From the NCBI GenBank assembly GCA_029990175.1, contig JARKIP010000023.1, positions 27,795,501-27,859,500 on the forward strand: a stretch of 64,000 nt of DNA, read 5' to 3'. This stretch comes from Petunia secreta. Lineage: Eukaryota; Streptophyta; Magnoliopsida; Solanales; Solanaceae. Position numbers and translations under genes: made by a program. The notes under the pieces were generated by a model. The model ran no database searches. It saw only the letters and a program-made list of their open reading frames with translations, and was not told where the DNA came from. Shown one piece after another: positions 11,572 through 21,116 of this stretch. Within the stretch, counting starts at the first letter, position 1. Each line of letters opens with the position of its first letter.

Positions 11572-12066
11572 GTATATCTTATTTTGAAGTTCAAATCTCT
11601 AAATCATTTGAGATGCAAATCAATAAATTAATCTTCTTGAATTAATTATTATAAGTATATATACTTTTAATGGACAAATAGACTTTTTTTCAGACTATCG
11701 GTTGTATGTTAAGATATTAATAATGTGGTAAATCTTCTTTTTAAAGTTTTTGCTTTTTTTTATTTAATAAAAAATTTGAAGTCTTCCATCGTAGAATTTT
11801 GTATAATATTTTCAAACTCTAAATTAAACTCATATCTATAAATAAGATTTTTTATAACTAGAACCAATGTTGTATATTGAAACAAATGGCTACTATTTTG
11901 TTTACTTGAAAGAACTCTTATCAATATAACGACAACCAACTCTTAAAAGGAAAAAGCAAAAAAAATAAATAACACAAATCATGGCTTATTAAACACAATT
12001 AACAAGCTAAGATTCATGCAAGTAAGGTAAAAGCCAATCCTAAGATACACTAGATATCATAAAATC
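11572..12066. other. No gene recognised; 3' flank of the kinase pseudogene
   Basis: AT-rich sequence downstream of the kinase stop codon. Contains nothing recognisable beyond A/T runs. Confidence 0.4.
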
Positions 12067-12619
12067 TCACACTATTGAGAAGTAATCTTGTAGCAACTGA
12101 GCTGCAGAAGGGCATTGTACTGGATCCTCATTTATAAGTTGACCAATTATAGAGGGATCATTTCTAAAGCTTTTTCTTTTGATGACATTTTGATGTGTTT
12201 TTTCAAATACTAAAACTTTTGCACCTTTTGTACTTCAGTTTTCATGGAATGTGACATTTAAAAACAGACTAATTGCTTAGGTGCCATCAGATAACTTAGG
12301 AGCTCGATACATCTCATTATCAAGTGTGTTGAGTGTATCATCTCGACTAGAAATGGCTGAATCAAAAAAATTAAAAAAAAAATGATGCATGTTGCAAGCT
12401 AATTATCAATAAGGGAATAATCAAATGATAAGATCAACAAACTTATCCAAGCTAAAATCACCGAGTTTGGCTTGATCATGCGCATCCAAAAAGATGTTAT
12501 CTCTTGAAATGTCTCCATGGATGAATTCATGTCAGTGGATGAATTTTAGACCCTCCAGTAATTCTTTGAAGTAGCGCAACGAAATTTCATTTTCAACTTT
12601 TTTTTATTCAACTTATCAT
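12067..12619 (-). pseudogene. Protein kinase-like pseudogene, 3' exons
   Basis: On the minus strand three exon-like blocks can be read. First, 12619 down to about 12430 holds a kinase catalytic loop (FIHGDISRDNIFLD, with HGD in place of HRD) and the metal loop KLGDFSL (Gly of DFG replaced by Ser). Second, about 12360-12290 holds EMYRAPKLSDGT, equivalent to the APE segment with Glu replaced by Lys. Third, about 12175-12067 holds a C-terminal block with EDPVQCPSAAQLLQDYF, ending at the stop 12067-12069. A frameshift near 12590, an in-frame TGA just before FIHGD and other stops show decay. The pattern recalls eIF2-alpha-kinase/IRE1-type kinases, but the family call is tentative. The upstream part lies at 18268-18449, beyond a retrotransposon. 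Confidence 0.7.
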
Positions 12620-12624
12620 GCAAC

Positions 12625-13423
12625 TGATGCAATGGAAAATAGCGGAAGCAAACAATACGATACGCGGAAGCAAATAAACGAGATAAACAAGAAATCGAGA
12701 CTAGGGAGGCAAGAATTTAGAAGAAAGAAACGAATTCAATTCAATTACGTGGATCGAATTCAAGAGGGAGAAAGGGAAACTTGAACCTTACAATGGATCC
12801 AACTAGGTGTCGATCCCCATAGGTTCGAAGTACATAGATAAACGAAGCCTCGGGCTTCAACCTCGAAGGGCTCGGCCTCCTCAATGTTCTTTCTTCTCTC
12901 TATTCAATGTCAAAACTAACTAATGAAATGAATGGCTATGGAAGGCTTTTATAGTCTTCCTTTACACATAATGAAATGTCTAAAATACCCCCAAAGTGGG
13001 TTATAATAATTAAGGCCACTTAGGGCTAAAGTAGGAAATTCACGTAAAAAGTAGCAAAATCCTGCATAGCAGTCACAGGGGGTAGGCGGTCCGCCTCCCC
13101 CAACTAGGCGGTCCGCCTCTTGTAATTCTCCAAGCTGAGGCGCTCCGCCTCCATGCTGAGGCGCTCCGCCTGTCCTATGTCAACTCTCTGGATTTTTGTA
13201 GGCGGTCCGCCTCCATGCTGAGGCGCTCCGTCTCTTCCTGAAGCTCCTTGAAATGCCTCAAAATGTGCCTCGGATGTTTCTTCCTTGTAGCCTGGGTGGT
13301 CCTCCTTCCTTGGCGCTCCAATGCATCATCTTCAAGTCGCTTCTGGGGCCCTTGACTCGTATCCCTTGTGCTCTCGAGCTTGGCTTTTGATGGTTGGGAA
13401 CTACGCCATTTTATATTGTATCA
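12625..13423 (-). repeat. 3' LTR of the non-autonomous element
   Basis: It is 799 bp and retains the TATA box CTATAAAAG (minus strand, 12956-12964). It holds six copies of the near-palindrome AGGCGSTCCGCCT at 13084, 13106, 13138, 13159, 13200 and 13221, the last with one mismatch. Confidence 0.93.
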
Positions 13424-13436
13424 TCCTCCCCTTCTT
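13424..13436 (-). other. Polypurine tract of the non-autonomous element
   Basis: AAGAAGGGGAGGA on the minus strand abuts the 3' LTR, where it would prime plus-strand DNA synthesis. It is nearly the same as the tract of the CRM-like element at 38381-38392. Confidence 0.85.
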
Positions 13437-13509
13437 GAAAGGATTTCGTCCTCGAAATCGAACCATCAAAACCTACAATCAAAGCAAGCACAACCAAAAA
13501 CTTCCTACT

Positions 13510-14655
13510 TCACAAGTAGGTTAGCTTAACAATAATAAGTGCAAGTGGTGTGGAAAACACACTCTTGTGATAGAGCCAAGCATCAATACCAATTGAAAAG
13601 CGTATGTTCCCAAAGGAAACAATAAATTCTTGGCTCAATAAGAACAAGCACTCAAAATTATAACAAACAAAGAGATTAAGGGCATGCATGTGGCAATCAA
13701 ACGTACTATGACCCCTAAGCTTACTACCAACACACCAAGCCTTCAAATCAATTTTATCACAATGTGACACACTGGCTTTAGCATGTCCAACACTCAAGGT
13801 GTGCTCAACATGTGGGATGGAGTAAATAAAATAGCTCAATTCACAACTAACATCGACTACTCCACTCCCCTTCTTTAAAACACTCTTACACACACCAAGA
13901 GGTATCTCCTCACCTCCAAAATCACCTCCAAGGCAATCCTCCTCACTAGACAAACTCCAAAGGAAAGTCTCCAACATAGGTTCTTCATCATCATAGCCCA
14001 CACAATGAAGGTTAGGACTACTAGAAGATGGTTCAACACAACCAATATCAAGACCACTCATCCTACTTGGAGTTCCAAACAATGGATCGTCCATAGAGTC
14101 TAACCTTTCAAACCATGGAGGTTCTATTCTATTAGCAATCCTAGTCCGATACAATTCGCTACCACAAATGAGATCATTTTCACACAATGGAAATGTAAAA
14201 GCATGCACCTCAAATTCATGGTCACCCAAAAATATGGTATCAAGACTAGGTTCTTCACTCTCACCCGATGAGTCATTGAAAACAATTCGATCCATCTCAT
14301 TCACTAGGGACTCCTCAAGGTCACTACCAACCTCACTACAACACATAGGCCCACCATTATCAAGAAATTCATCAAGGGAAAGGATAGGGTATTCATTCAA
14401 CTCATCTTCCCCTTTATCAAATATAGGTGGAGTGTCATAACAAGGATCACAAATAGGGTCAACTACACATTCTTCACTAATGAGAGGTTCAATGAAAACC
14501 GAGCTCACATCATGATGTGGCTTATCATCCATCTCAACTAGTGGTTCACAATCACACACAAGTTGACCAACCGACTCTACACTAGTTGCAAACACATTGT
14601 AATCACACAATTCATCAACTAGTATAGAGTTTTCACCAACACTATCATAAGACAA
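13510..14655 (-). CDS. Acidic 381-residue frame of the non-autonomous element
   Basis: A long open frame rich in Asp, Glu and Ser, with scattered Cys (for example CDPCYDTPP) and a hydrophobic C-terminus ending KLTYL. It is in the same frame as the upstream Ser/Pro-rich frame at 14668-15225, separated by one stop codon, so the two were probably one protein. No reverse transcriptase or other catalytic motif is present. It occupies the place where pol would normally follow the protease. Function unknown. Confidence 0.55.
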   Translation of the reverse strand: MSYDSVGENSILVDELCDYNVFATSVESVGQLVCDCEPLVEMDDKPHHDVSSVFIEPLISEECVVDPICDPCYDTPPIFDKGEDELNEYPILSLDEFLDNGGPMCCSEVGSDLEESLVNEMDRIVFNDSSGESEEPSLDTIFLGDHEFEVHAFTFPLCENDLICGSELYRTRIANRIEPPWFERLDSMDDPLFGTPSRMSGLDIGCVEPSSSSPNLHCVGYDDEEPMLETFLWSLSSEEDCLGGDFGGEEIPLGVCKSVLKKGSGVVDVSCELSYFIYSIPHVEHTLSVGHAKASVSHCDKIDLKAWCVGSKLRGHSTFDCHMHALNLFVCYNFECLFLLSQEFIVSFGNIRFSIGIDAWLYHKSVFSTPLALIIVKLTYL

Positions 14656-14667
14656 GGAAGTAACATG

Positions 14668-15225
14668 TTAGAGGGAAGAACTTTCACATACCTTTGAGTG
14701 GCCATCTCGCTCACTCAATGCACTGGAAGTGTCTTGGATTGTCCCTTCACCTTGAAGTTCACATTGAAGATCTTCTTCATCTTGTCCATCAATCTTGGAA
14801 CATGATTGAGGCTCCATTGATTGGCCTCCAAGAGTACCTACACAAGAGTTAACACAAGTAGAAGAAGAAGATAAAGGGTTAAGGTTAGAATAAGGGGTGT
14901 CCTCACTCTCTTTTCCCTCTTTCTTTTCCCTCATTTTCTTTTCAAGGTTGGGTGTAGATTCGGGTGGTGACATCCCACTCACATCACTCAACACATCCTC
15001 TCCTTTTTCCACTCGAGGAATGTCATCGGTCACTCCCTTACTCCTCTCAATCTTTTGTCTCTCAAATTCGGGTGAGTTGGGACGAGGCCCAAGAATACCC
15101 ATAGCCGGAGTAGGTGGACTTTTAACATCAACCCGAAATTTAGGACTTGGAGACTCATCACTTGAGACCTCCTCCTTCTTTGTTGGTGAACCACTAGGCT
15201 TTGAAGCTTGTAGTTTCGGGTTCAC
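14668..15225 (-). CDS. Ser/Pro/Lys-rich linker-like frame of the non-autonomous element
   Basis: A frame of about 185 residues with low-complexity charged composition (SPTKKEEVSSDESPSPK, KKMREKKEGKES). It begins just after a stop at 15241-15243, has no ATG at its start (the first start-like codon is GTG at 15225), and ends one stop before the acidic frame. It resembles the charged linker seen between protease and RT in some gypsy polyproteins, but that is an inference from position and composition. Confidence 0.45.
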   Translation of the reverse strand: MNPKLQASKPSGSPTKKEEVSSDESPSPKFRVDVKSPPTPAMGILGPRPNSPEFERQKIERSKGVTDDIPRVEKGEDVLSDVSGMSPPESTPNLEKKMREKKEGKESEDTPYSNLNPLSSSSTCVNSCVGTLGGQSMEPQSCSKIDGQDEEDLQCELQGEGTIQDTSSALSERDGHSKVCESSSL

Positions 15226-15412
15226 CTTGTTGACATTCGCCTACCCTTTTCTTGCACTAGTCCCACCATTGCTTGTGATTGTAGGACTTCTTGATTGCTC
15301 AATTTCAATCATGGTTTGTAAGTTCTCGCTCCCTTCTCCTTTGTATGATCCTAGCTTGCATTTCAACGGACATCTTTCCCCACTTTCCGTAAGGTGCAAA
15401 CTCATAAATCCC

Positions 15413-15763
15413 TTAACCTGTGGCCACTAGATATATATCCCGCTTAGCATCATAGTGAACCTCCTTGTTGTGCAACCATGGATCACCTAGCCAAACACCC
15501 ATATTTGGTGCGGGATACACGTCACACCAAACATACTCGTTGTAACCCTTATGAGATATGAGTACCCGTGCCTCCTTGTAAACCCAAACTCTTTTGTACT
15601 CATAGGGATACTTTAAAGCATAGCATGGGATCTTTAGTCTAGCAACTAAAGAAGGATTAATGCAATTGGCATCGGATTCACCAATTTGGAGCAAGTTTCC
15701 ATCAACTCTATTTACCCCAACAACAAACCTACTTCTACCCAAGTTTCGTATAGGCACATCCAA
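15413..15763 (-). CDS. Retropepsin-like domain lacking the catalytic triad
   Basis: The 116-residue frame follows the Ty3/gypsy protease fold pattern: NPSLVARLKIP, then PYEYKRVWV, VLISHKGYNEYVWCDVYP, WLGDPWLHNKEVHYDA. Each block lines up with the CRM-like polyprotein's protease (NVVSQTLVSQMGLP, HPYKLQW, KFKIGEYQDEMIFDVVPM, LLGRPWQYDRTANHNG). Where that protein has the catalytic DSGS, this one reads GESD, so proteolysis is not expected. The upstream frame at 15840-16604 is in a different register. A structural or binding role is possible, as is simple decay. Confidence 0.6.
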   Translation of the reverse strand: MDVPIRNLGRSRFVVGVNRVDGNLLQIGESDANCINPSLVARLKIPCYALKYPYEYKRVWVYKEARVLISHKGYNEYVWCDVYPAPNMGVWLGDPWLHNKEVHYDAKRDIYLVATG

Positions 15764-15839
15764 AGAAGAGCTTGAATGTCCAAGACTAGCATTACCATCA
15801 ACTCAGGTTTATCTTATCCCTCCACTAGTGGCAACACCA

Positions 15840-16604
15840 CTAGAATATTTTCCACTTCCCGTCACTAGAAGTGTTGTTGAAAGTCGAGGAAGGAGTACCA
15901 CTATGGAACCCATAATTGCTTCTCGCCTTGGTTCCATAGCCCATAGCACCACTCCTACCACCACTACTAGAGCAATGCACCCCCGTAACGGTAAGAGCAA
16001 TACTTCTCATTCCGCCCTTCACATGGGAGTTAGAAGCATCAAGCCGTTTAGCATAAGTAGGATAGGCAAGCTTCTCCCTTCCCATGGAACAACCACCACC
16101 TCCTCCCATACTAATGGAAGGACCTCTACTACTCCCTTGTACACCACTAGCAAAACCAAGAGAAGATGCAAATGAATAATGCGTATAATCAACTTCATCA
16201 TCTATTCCCTCTATGTCACTATCAACATGATCAAATTCATCACAAGTAGAGTAAGCAGGATCAATGTACCTTGAAGCGTCACCATCTTCATAATCTTGAC
16301 TAGAAGCATAAGGATCAACAAATTCATCTTCATGAGCTTCATAGTCTTCATCAAGCTCACGATCATCATAGTAAACCGCTTCATCTCCATATGAGCCATG
16401 GTTTCCATCATCATAGTAATGGCCATCATCACCCTCGTAGGAACCATAGTCTCCATCATCATCATACGAGTCATAGCAACTCGCATCATCCCCACATGAG
16501 TCATAATACCCACACTCAACATCCGACATCGTTGCAACACCAAAAGAACAAAACCTCCCGAAAGTCACTCCCTCATGTGTATCACTCAATTTATGAAAAC
16601 TCAA
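15840..16604 (-). CDS. Tyr/Asp/Gly-rich acidic protein, gag position of the non-autonomous element
   Basis: 254 codons. The first half is strongly acidic (repeated YDD, DGDYGSYEGDDGHYYDD), the second is Gly/Ser-rich. It occupies the gag position, about 0.9 kb downstream of the 5' LTR, but no zinc knuckle or retrotrans_gag motif is visible. An ATG at the frame start or the internal MSDVEC could initiate. Function unknown; an RNA-packaging role would be a guess. Confidence 0.5.
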   Translation of the reverse strand: MSFHKLSDTHEGVTFGRFCSFGVATMSDVECGYYDSCGDDASCYDSYDDDGDYGSYEGDDGHYYDDGNHGSYGDEAVYYDDRELDEDYEAHEDEFVDPYASSQDYEDGDASRYIDPAYSTCDEFDHVDSDIEGIDDEVDYTHYSFASSLGFASGVQGSSRGPSISMGGGGGCSMGREKLAYPTYAKRLDASNSHVKGGMRSIALTVTGVHCSSSGGRSGAMGYGTKARSNYGFHSGTPSSTFNNTSSDGKWKIF

Positions 16605-16899
16605 GAGCGAGGCCTTTACAACTTGGGAACCAAGGTGATCACAACTAGTATGTCCAAATTAAAGTTCGGAATGGAGTTAATGAGACTCAATGGATGGACG
16701 GTTATTTAAAGGGCACACTTGAGGCCAAAATAGAATCTACGACTCTTCTTTGAATTCTAGTCTCCTCTACGCACGAATACCCTAATACGCTAAAGGATTA
16801 GTGTCTTTCAAGTAGGCCAATTACTTTAGAAACACTAACCAAGAAGTCCGTGGGCGATTAACAATGGAAACCTAGGCAAAAAACTACTCGAAAAACCCT

Positions 16900-17010
16900 T
16901 CAGCAAAGAGGCGCTCCGCCTCATAAAGGAGGCGCTCCGCCTGGCAAAATCCAGAGAGCAGCCCAGAGGGAGGCGCTCCGCCTCAAAATGTAAGCAGTCC
17001 GCCTAGGTGT
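16900..17010 (-). repeat. Leader copies of the AGGCGCTCCGCCT palindrome
   Basis: Three good copies at about 16909, 16928 and 16970, plus a degenerate copy at about 16990, lie in the untranslated leader. They share the motif found in the LTR U3 region. Confidence 0.8.
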
Positions 17011-17475
17011 TCTCCTGCAACTTCGCAAAACGCGATTTTGGTCCGTTTTGCCCAAATTTTCCAATGATTTCAACCCGATACACAAAACTAATGATACCCA
17101 AAGATGTATACAACTACAATAGCCAATCCCCAATGGTTTTCAACCTCCAATAAACAACAACAAGCTTCGATTCAAGATTGAAGCGTTTTCAAGAAATTTT
17201 CAAACTTTTGGGATTTTGATTTTCGAAATTTTGATTCGTAACACCAAAACGTGATATATGGGTATCAAAACAACGGGAATACTATAAGGAACAAACTCCA
17301 ATACTTTATAACACTTGGGGATTCGATTCCAACCCGATCTACCAAATTTTCTTGAGTTTTCTAGTTTTTCAATTTTTTTGTTTTTCTTCAATTTTTCAAG
17401 AACAACAACAAGATCAATGATAAACTAACACGATGAACAAGGGACGGGGGTTTGTAAGAACATAACCCGAGCCTT

Positions 17476-17487
17476 GCTCTGATACCA
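17476..17487 (-). other. Primer binding site (initiator tRNA-Met) of the non-autonomous element
   Basis: The minus strand reads TGGTATCAGAGC two bases after the 5' LTR end. It continues AAGGC like the site of the CRM-like element at 32354. Confidence 0.93.
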
Positions 17488-17489
17488 AC

Positions 17490-18267
17490 TGATGCAATGG
17501 AAAATAGCGGAAGCAAACAATACGATACGCGGAAGCAAATAAACGAGATAAACAAGAAATCGAGACTAGGGAGGCAAGAATTTAGAAGAAAGAAACGAAT
17601 TCAATTCAATTACGTGGATCGAATTCAAGAGGGAGAAAGGGAAACTTGAACCTTACAATGGATCCAACTAGGTGTCGATCCCCATAGGTTCGAAGTACAT
17701 AGATAAACGAAGCCTCGGGCTTCAACCTCGAAGGGCTCGGCCTCCTCAATGTTCTTTCTTCTCTCTATTCAATGTCAAAACTAACTAATAAAATGAATGG
17801 CTATGGAAGGCTTTTATAGTCTTCCTTTACACATAATGAAATGTCTAAAATACCCCCAAAGTGGGTTATAATAATTAAGGCCACTTAGGGCTAAAGTAGG
17901 AAATTCACGTAAAAAGTAGCAAAATCCTGCATAGCAGTCACAGGGGGTAGGCGGTCCGCCTCCCCCAACTAGGCGGTCCGCCTCTTGTAATTCTCCAAGC
18001 TGAGGTGCTCCGCCTGTCCTATGTCAACTCTTTGGATTTTTGTAGGCGGTCCGCCTCTATGCTGAGGCGCTCCGCCTCTTCCTGAAGCTCATTGAAATGC
18101 CTCAAAATGTGCCTCGGATGTTCCTTCCTTGTAGCCTGGGTGGTCCTCCTTCCTTGGCGCTCCAATGCGTGATCTTCAAGTCGCTTCTGGGGCCCTTGAC
18201 TCGTATCCCTTGTGCTCTCGAGCTTGACTTTTGATGGTTGGGAACTACGCCATTTTATATTGCATCA
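17490..18267 (-). repeat. 5' LTR of the non-autonomous element
   Basis: 778 bp with TATA box CTATAAAAG (minus strand, 17811-17819). Upstream of the TATA box lie five palindromes of the AGGCGSTCCGCCT type at about 17949-18075. One 21-bp palindrome unit present in the other LTR is missing here. Confidence 0.93.
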
Positions 18268-18449
18268 GCAACGTGCTAAAGATAACAAAAACTAAAAATA
18301 CGATAGACAATTTTTAGCTTAAAATAATACTTTGTAGCTATTTGAACTTACAAACCTGCCACAGAGTTCCATTACAACAAAGAGAGTCTTTGTTGCCTCC
18401 AATATTATCTCATCTTTTGATGATGATCCGTTGGAGTAATCAGTTGTTG
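18268..18449 (-). pseudogene. Protein kinase-like pseudogene, upstream exon and split exon start
   Basis: Minus-strand 18449-18356 encodes a block ending TKTLFVVMELCG, followed by a GT donor (CAG|GTTTGTAAG). An acceptor TTTAG then leads into 18275-18268, which continues across the retrotransposon into the exon at 12619. Joining the two sides keeps the reading frame as far as the frameshift near 12590, so the retrotransposon landed a few bases inside an exon. The upstream side is cut off by a copia LTR starting at about 18445. VMELCG corresponds to the kinase hinge region. Confidence 0.65.
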
Positions 18450-19420
18450 CTAAATTAACTACACTTAGTTAACTAGTTAGTTATAGTTAGCTATAATTAG
18501 TTATAGATTAGTTAGTACTTAGTTGTTTACCTATGTGTATAATCAGTAGGTTAGTTAGTTAGATCAGAAGATATTTTGTGAATTTCTTGGTCTGTGAATG
18601 AAGCAATCAATTTCCCTCCAATCTGTTCTCTCTTCTTCTCTCTAACTATTTTAGAACTTTTCTCCATGGCTGAGCTCTTCAACATTGTATGAGAGCTCCA
18701 GATTATGGATCTCTAGCTCAGCGAGTGAAAGCTTCTCATTTTCATTCCTACTCGGGTACTGTTACATTGCTTCTTTTTCTTTTTTTGGCTAAGACTCATA
18801 TTTCAGGGAAGTTTCTAGCTAGAAATTAGGGTTTGAGACTCTGTTTGTAAAACTTCTGAGAATTTTTGAAAAATTCTTAGTAGTTTCAGCTATTTCATAC
18901 CTAAATTCGCTCAATTAGCAACGTTTCTACTAAATTTGCTGAAGAAGAGACATTCCTCTTCATACTATTAATCAAGCATATACCATGATGCTGAATGTAG
19001 AGAGTCAGGGGTTGGTTAGAGCTTGTACAAGTTCTAGGCGTTCTAGGCTTAATGGTAAAACTATAGCTAATGAATCCATAGCTCTACTAAGCAATAAGGT
19101 CGATAATAATAGGTTTAAGCCAAAAAAATTCCATCAGAGGGATAGAAACTACTATCCTCAAAGGAGTGTGGGCAATACTCCTTTGCCCTTGGTTCAATGT
19201 GAACACTATGGGATTAACGGCCAAACTCAAGATGATTGCTACAAACTTCGTAGATACTCTGAAGGCTACAAGGTAAAGAAGATATGGGGAACATAGCAAT
19301 AAGGATATGCAAACAATGTTTCCTCAAATGAAGTCCATCCATCAGAAAGTCAAAATCACGTCAATCAGTACTCACACTTCAGAGATAATGGATATTCAAC
19401 TCCATCCTATTCTACATTAT
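18445..19420 (+). mobile_element. Truncated copia element: LTR and gag remnant
   Basis: A likely LTR of about 245 bp starts TGTTGCTAAATTAAC and contains TTAGTTAGTTATAGTTAG-like repeats. It ends near 18689 (CTCTTCAACA), followed by a degenerate primer site (TTGTATGAGAGCTCC). A gag fragment follows at 18960-19296. Its knuckle (CEHYGINGQTQDDCYKLRR) keeps most of the copia CCHC pattern, but the second Cys and the His are replaced. Pol is missing. The element is dead and ends at about 19420. Confidence 0.65.
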
Positions 19421-20254
19421 AAGTCCATATTCAAAAAGAGTTTTTTACTCAAATATACAATTTCCATTTTTTAGTTACAAAAACATAGCAAGATTTTTCA
19501 AATTACTTGGTATATCAGTTTTTTTAGCACATTTTCCTTATTTACAATTTCTATTCAAAATTCCCCATTTCATTCTTCAGCACCACAGTCCCACAGCCCT
19601 CATCACCCCCACAATCAATACACCTAAAAAAAATCATATCCACATTCCGTAGGCAATCGTCGGCCGCTGGCAGATCGAAAACCATCGCAACTCCACCTAT
19701 GGACATACCTCCACAAGCGGCCAGTAGTAACACTACAAGGAAGGTGTCAACGGCAGGCAACAGCTAGACAAACCGCCACCACCAGTAGCAGCAGAACACC
19801 ATCGAAGAAAGGACAGTAGCAGCGCATATCCCCTCAATCCCAATCGGTCGGATTCTTCCGCATCCGAATTCAGATCCAGTTTTCAAAGAAAGAGAAAAGG
19901 GTCAGATTCTTCATCACCCGAACCCCGCAGGGACGCCGGGATTTCTACTACCGGAAATTGATGTCTTTCCTCCAGTTCGATGTTGGTTTGCCTCGCCGGA
20001 ATTCGATCGGAGTTTCAGGGGCATTGATTAATAGCCAGTTGTGGAGTCATGTTCTTCCTGTTTGAAACTTCACCATTCCTTTTGTGGAGAATTGGTTTCG
20101 ATTGCAATGCTATCGTTATTGTTGACTGATTTCTTAAATATTTTTTTTCAGCTTTCCTTTTGTCTTTATGGTTGTTTGTTTTACATTTTGTGTAACATAC
20201 TTAATTCTTGATGATGAAGTTTGTATATACATATGTTTGTTAGTTTGGTTAAAT

Positions 20255-20785
20255 CGCATTGAAATGACGTTGAAACAATATGATACACTCTGAAACATCG
20301 TTGAAACAATCTGAAACGGCTGTTGAAATAGTTTGATACAATCGAAAACGACGTTGAAATAATCTGAAACAGTTGTTGAAACAGTCTGATACAGTCTGAA
20401 ACGGTACAGAAACAGTTTGATACAGTGCTGAACACAACTTGAAACGGTGCAGAAACAGTTTGATACAGTTCGATGCGGAGAAAAAACAGTGCAGATATAG
20501 CGCTGAAACAGCTAGTGAAAAAGTCCAAAACAAAATGTAAAAAATAATGTGAAACGATGCAAAAAAGGTGAAATAGTTTAGAAACAGTGAGAAACAACAC
20601 ACAAACGGGATGAAATAAATGCTAAAACAGTCTAGAAACAACTAAATACTGTGTATAAATAGTTAGATATGGTGCAGAACAATGCAGATACAGTGAGATA
20701 CAGAAAGATACAATGAGATACGAGATGGTTGGTAGTTGAGAAACATCGAGATACGGTGAGATACAACGAGATACAGTGAGGATGG
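20255..20785. repeat. Degenerate minisatellite with GAAACAGTTTGATACAGT-like units
   Basis: Units of roughly 16-20 bp built from TGAAACAGT and TGATACAGT recur irregularly across about 530 bp. Long minus-strand frames here (repeated LFQTVS) arise from the repeats and are not genes. Confidence 0.85.
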
Positions 20786-20912
20786 GATGAGGAGAAGTGA
20801 AATTGGGGGAAATGGGATGAGTACAAGTGAAATTGGGGGAAATGGTGGGAGGAAAAGTAAAATAGGGGGAAATGGGAGGAGCAAAAGTGATAGTGGGGGA
20901 AATAGGAGGAAG
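20786..20912. repeat. Short tandem array, about 30-bp units
   Basis: Four to five imperfect copies of a unit containing GTGAAATTGGGGGAAATGGG. Confidence 0.85.
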
Positions 20913-21116
20913 AATGTAAGGGTTTGGTATGTTATGGGAAAATATTGCTATGTTTTTGCTATGTTTGTAATTAACTTGTGTTTTCCTCTATATAGGATTA
21001 TTTTGCTAAAATGTTGCTATATTTGGCAATTAAGTTCTAAAATTGTACTTTTGTGTAAAAATTTCAATTCATAATACAAGTTGCAAGTATTCTGAGTGAT
21101 GCAAACTAGTATACTA

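Larger units (their letters stand above)
12625..18267 (-). mobile_element. Complete non-autonomous Ty3/gypsy-type LTR retrotransposon inserted in a kinase exon
   Basis: It is 5,643 bp and bounded by LTRs of 799 and 778 bp that begin TGATGCAAT and end ATTG(T/C)ATCA. The 5-bp target duplication GCAAC sits at 12620-12624 and 18268-18272. The primer site TGGTATCAGAGC (reverse complement of 17476-17487) and polypurine tract AAGAAGGGGAGGA (reverse complement of 13424-13436) show that it reads on the minus strand. The LTRs differ by about ten substitutions and one 21-bp unit. Inside are an acidic frame, a protease-like frame and two later frames, but no reverse transcriptase, RNase H or integrase. 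It must therefore borrow enzymes. Its termini match the CRM-like element at 31600 closely. Confidence 0.93.
19430..21066. mobile_element. Putative Mutator-like element with repeat-filled interior
   Basis: The left end at about 19436-19490 (TTTTTTACTCAAATATACAA ... TTACAAAAACATAGC) resembles the reverse complement of about 21010-21064 (ATTTTTACACAAAAGTACAA ... TTGCCAAATATAGC). The interior carries a possible captured gene piece (19560-20100, relatively GC-rich), a minisatellite and a short tandem array. No transposase was seen. The inverted ends are diverged and no target duplication is clear, so the classification is tentative. Confidence 0.4.

Noticed and set aside
15660..16648. Plus-strand frames of 85-177 codons opposite the acidic proteins
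   Set aside because: Antisense shadows of the Asp/Tyr-rich repeats; composition (His/Thr/Ser-rich) follows from the other strand.
17471..17487. tRNA-like sequence match
   Set aside because: Only the complement of a tRNA 3' end adjoining an LTR; a primer binding site, not a tRNA gene.
20181..20884. Overlapping minus-strand frames of 73-139 codons rich in Phe/Leu/Ser
   Set aside because: They read through the minisatellite and tandem array; the repetitiveness comes from DNA repeats.
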